Source: Thermoleophilia bacterium
Lineage (GTDB): Bacteria; Actinomycetota; Thermoleophilia; Gaiellales; Gaiellaceae
Assembly (NCBI GenBank): GCA_025929895.1
Contig: JAICPI010000001.1
Coordinates: forward strand, 1-64,000
Length of the DNA: 64,000 nucleotides
Direction of reading: 5' to 3'
Below, piece by piece: positions 62,625-64,000 of the stretch. The notes beneath the pieces were generated by a model, which was given only the letters and a program-made list of their open reading frames with translations, was not told where the DNA came from and made no database searches. Both the position numbers and the translations under genes were made by a program. Within the stretch, counting starts at the first letter, position 1, and every line of letters starts with the position of its first letter.

Positions 62625-63592
62625 AGCGCACGGCCGCCGTCCTGGGCGTGATCGCGCTCGCCTTCGTCGCCGCCGCCGGCGGCTACCTGCTTCGCGACGC
62701 CCAGAACCTCGAGCCGCGCACGTGGAGCCACTGCGTCGACGCCGCATCGGGGTACGACGTGCAGTACCCGTCGGACTGGAACGCCGCGGGCGGCGCCGTC
62801 GCGTGCCGCTTCTTCGACCCCGAGCCGTTCGCCGTGCCCGCCGACAGCGACTTCGGCGGAACGGCGCTCGAGGTGTTCCCGCAGGAAGAGGCCTTCGACG
62901 AGGCGCTCGCGTCGCTGATCGACAGCCGCTTCTACCGGACGGAGCTGCGCGAGCAGGTGACGATCGGAGGGCGGACCGCGTTCAGGCTCGAGCTCGTCTC
63001 GACCGGCCAGGGTCTCGCCGACAGCGGCACCCGGAGCTACGGCTACCTGTTCCGCGGCGACGGCGGCCCGTCCGTGCTCGTGCAGACGACGGCCCTGCCC
63101 GGTGACCGCATCCGGCATCGAGACGTCGTCGATCACGCGGCGCAGACGATCGTCCTCTTCCCGCCCGCCTCGACCGAGGACGAGTCCTCGAGCGTGCTGC
63201 CCGGAGCGCTCGAGGAGAAGCGTGCGGCGATCCTCGAGGCGGCGCAGGCGGGGGACTACGACGCCGTCGCCGCGCTCGCCGATCCCGACGAGTTCTCCTA
63301 CTCGTTCGGCGGCCCGTTCCCCGGTGGCCCGGCCGCGTTCTGGCGGCAGGAGGCGGAGCAGGGTCAGGATCCGCTCGAGGCGCTCGCGATCATCCTCCAG
63401 CTGCCGTACACGCTCGCGACTGGCCTCTACGTGTGGCCGTTCGCCTACGACAAGACCGTCGACACGATCACCGACTATGAGATCGAGCTGCTCGAAGCGC
63501 TCGACGTCACCTTCGTCGGCGAGGGTTATCTGGGCTGGCGCGCGGGGTTCACGCCCGACGGGCGCTGGACCTTCTTCGTCGCGGGCGACTGA
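62621..63592 (+). CDS. Secreted or signal-anchored hypothetical protein
   Basis: Not recognised. An N-terminal hydrophobic segment (VLGVIALAFVAAAGGYLL) is followed by a beta-rich domain (about 35-180: CVDAASGYDVQYPSDWN, TIGGRTAFRLELVSTG) resembling PsbP/lipoprotein-type sensors, and a second domain (about 190-320, LEEKRAAILEAAQAGDYDAV ... WRAGFTPDGRWTFFVAGD). The start is uncertain: CTG 62621 overlapping the ispH stop gives a KR-containing signal peptide, while the first conventional start is GTG 62648, which would lose the basic residues. Confidence 0.65.
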   Translation: MKRTAAVLGVIALAFVAAAGGYLLRDAQNLEPRTWSHCVDAASGYDVQYPSDWNAAGGAVACRFFDPEPFAVPADSDFGGTALEVFPQEEAFDEALASLIDSRFYRTELREQVTIGGRTAFRLELVSTGQGLADSGTRSYGYLFRGDGGPSVLVQTTALPGDRIRHRDVVDHAAQTIVLFPPASTEDESSSVLPGALEEKRAAILEAAQAGDYDAVAALADPDEFSYSFGGPFPGGPAAFWRQEAEQGQDPLEALAIILQLPYTLATGLYVWPFAYDKTVDTITDYEIELLEALDVTFVGEGYLGWRAGFTPDGRWTFFVAGD

Positions 63593-64000
63593 CCTCCGAG
63601 TAGCGGAAGCAGTCGGTCGTGTGGTCGTTGACGAGGCCGGCCGCCTGCATGAACGCGTAGCAGACCGTCGGGCCGACGAAGCGGAAGCCCCGGCGCTTCA
63701 GCTCCTTCGACATCGCTTTCGACTCCGACGTCTCCGCGGGGATCTCGCCCAGCGCGCGCCACGCGTTCACTTTCGGCTCGCCGTCGACGAACGACCAGAG
63801 GAGCTCCGCCAGCGGGACGTCGAGCGCGAGGATCCGCTGCGCGTTGTTCACGGTCGACTCGACCTTCAACCGGTTGCGGACGATCCCGGGATCGGCGAGC
63901 AACCGCTCGACGTGCTTCGGCGTGTAGCGCGCGACCTTCGCCGCGTCGAAGCCGTCGAACGCGCGCCGGTAGCCCTCCCGCTTGCGCAGGATCGTCAGCC
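63549..64000 (-). CDS. tag: DNA-3-methyladenine glycosylase I (N-terminus outside the window)
   Basis: Removes 3-methyladenine from alkylated DNA. About 150 C-terminal residues are present: LRKREGYRRAFDGFDAAKVARY, ESTVNNAQRILAL and the zinc-site segment NDHTTDCF (His and Cys ligands near the end). The start lies beyond position 64000. Its tail overlaps the end of the preceding gene by 44 bp on the opposite strand. Confidence 0.9.
   Translation of the reverse strand, partial: LTILRKREGYRRAFDGFDAAKVARYTPKHVERLLADPGIVRNRLKVESTVNNAQRILALDVPLAELLWSFVDGEPKVNAWRALGEIPAETSESKAMSKELKRRGFRFVGPTVCYAFMQAAGLVNDHTTDCFRYSEVSRPRRRRSSARRA

Overview
The window is a very GC-rich (about 70 % by eye) actinobacterial chromosome segment with dense, tightly packed genes. 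GTG starts are frequent, 4-base stop/start overlaps (GTGA, ATGA, TTGA, perhaps CTGA) are common, and no tRNA encodes its 3' CCA. Gene content (mreBCD-mrdAB rod-shape cluster, rne-rplU-rpmA-obgE-nadD-rsfS, tig-clpP-clpX, a 2-oxoglutarate dehydrogenase E1 without the E2 domain fused in mycobacteria and corynebacteria, caa3-type CtaG, UdgX) fits a deep-branching actinobacterium such as Thermoleophilia (Gaiellales/Solirubrobacterales). That placement is inference from gene content, not a phylogeny. No rRNA, IS element, prophage or CRISPR array was seen, and no gene-free stretch exceeds 300 bp.

Layout. 1-5.0 kb: end of a membrane protein, Hsp20 with a near-consensus promoter, argF-rhomboid-zincin operon, tRNA-Ala, amidase and an atypical LuxR-type regulator. 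5.2-7.3 kb: an unrecognised four-gene locus with a Cys/Trp-rich small protein whose eight cysteines are symmetrically spaced, a perfect 26-bp palindrome, two small membrane proteins and a membrane-anchored HExxHxxxxxH protease. 7.3-17.2 kb: secreted barrel protein, kynurenine formamidase-like hydrolase/kynureninase/UdgX operon, BON protein, diguanylate cyclase, sucA. 17.4-21.4 kb: a seven-gene operon resembling a RiPP maturation/export cassette (short membrane peptide, ABC ATPase, permease, PqqD-like-M50 protease fusion, small membrane proteins). 21.5-22.7 kb: a sigma-70 factor, then tRNA-Ala with a PD-(D/E)XK nuclease gene running into it. 23.1-28.7 kb: ribosome, GTPase, NAD and RNase E genes. 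29-35.6 kb: cell-shape and peptidoglycan cluster. 35.6-38.5 kb: a secreted metzincin and a secreted Asp-box protein. 38.5-47.1 kb: maf, methyltransferase, ndk, folC, gamma-glutamyltransferase, clpX, clpP, tig. 47.2-57.1 kb: histidine kinase, six tRNAs, dehydrogenase, CAP proteins, AI-2E transporter, cyclophilin, CtaG, a split HNH nuclease gene running into tRNA-Pro, EamA transporter. 57.1-64 kb: a roughly 1270-residue multi-GAF histidine kinase with its response regulator, a probable 0.1-kb small RNA, ispH, a lipoprotein-like secreted protein and the start-truncated tag gene.

How the genes work together. The clearest units are cell elongation (mreB/C/D, PBP2, RodA), protein quality control (trigger factor handing to ClpXP), tryptophan/kynurenine breakdown (formamidase plus kynureninase) and two signal-transduction pairs. 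The two best candidates for undescribed systems are the 5.2-7.3 kb Cys/Trp-protein locus and the 17.4-21.4 kb peptide/ABC/PqqD-M50 cassette. Both pair a short hydrophobic peptide with a membrane metalloprotease, and neither contains a recognisable modification enzyme.
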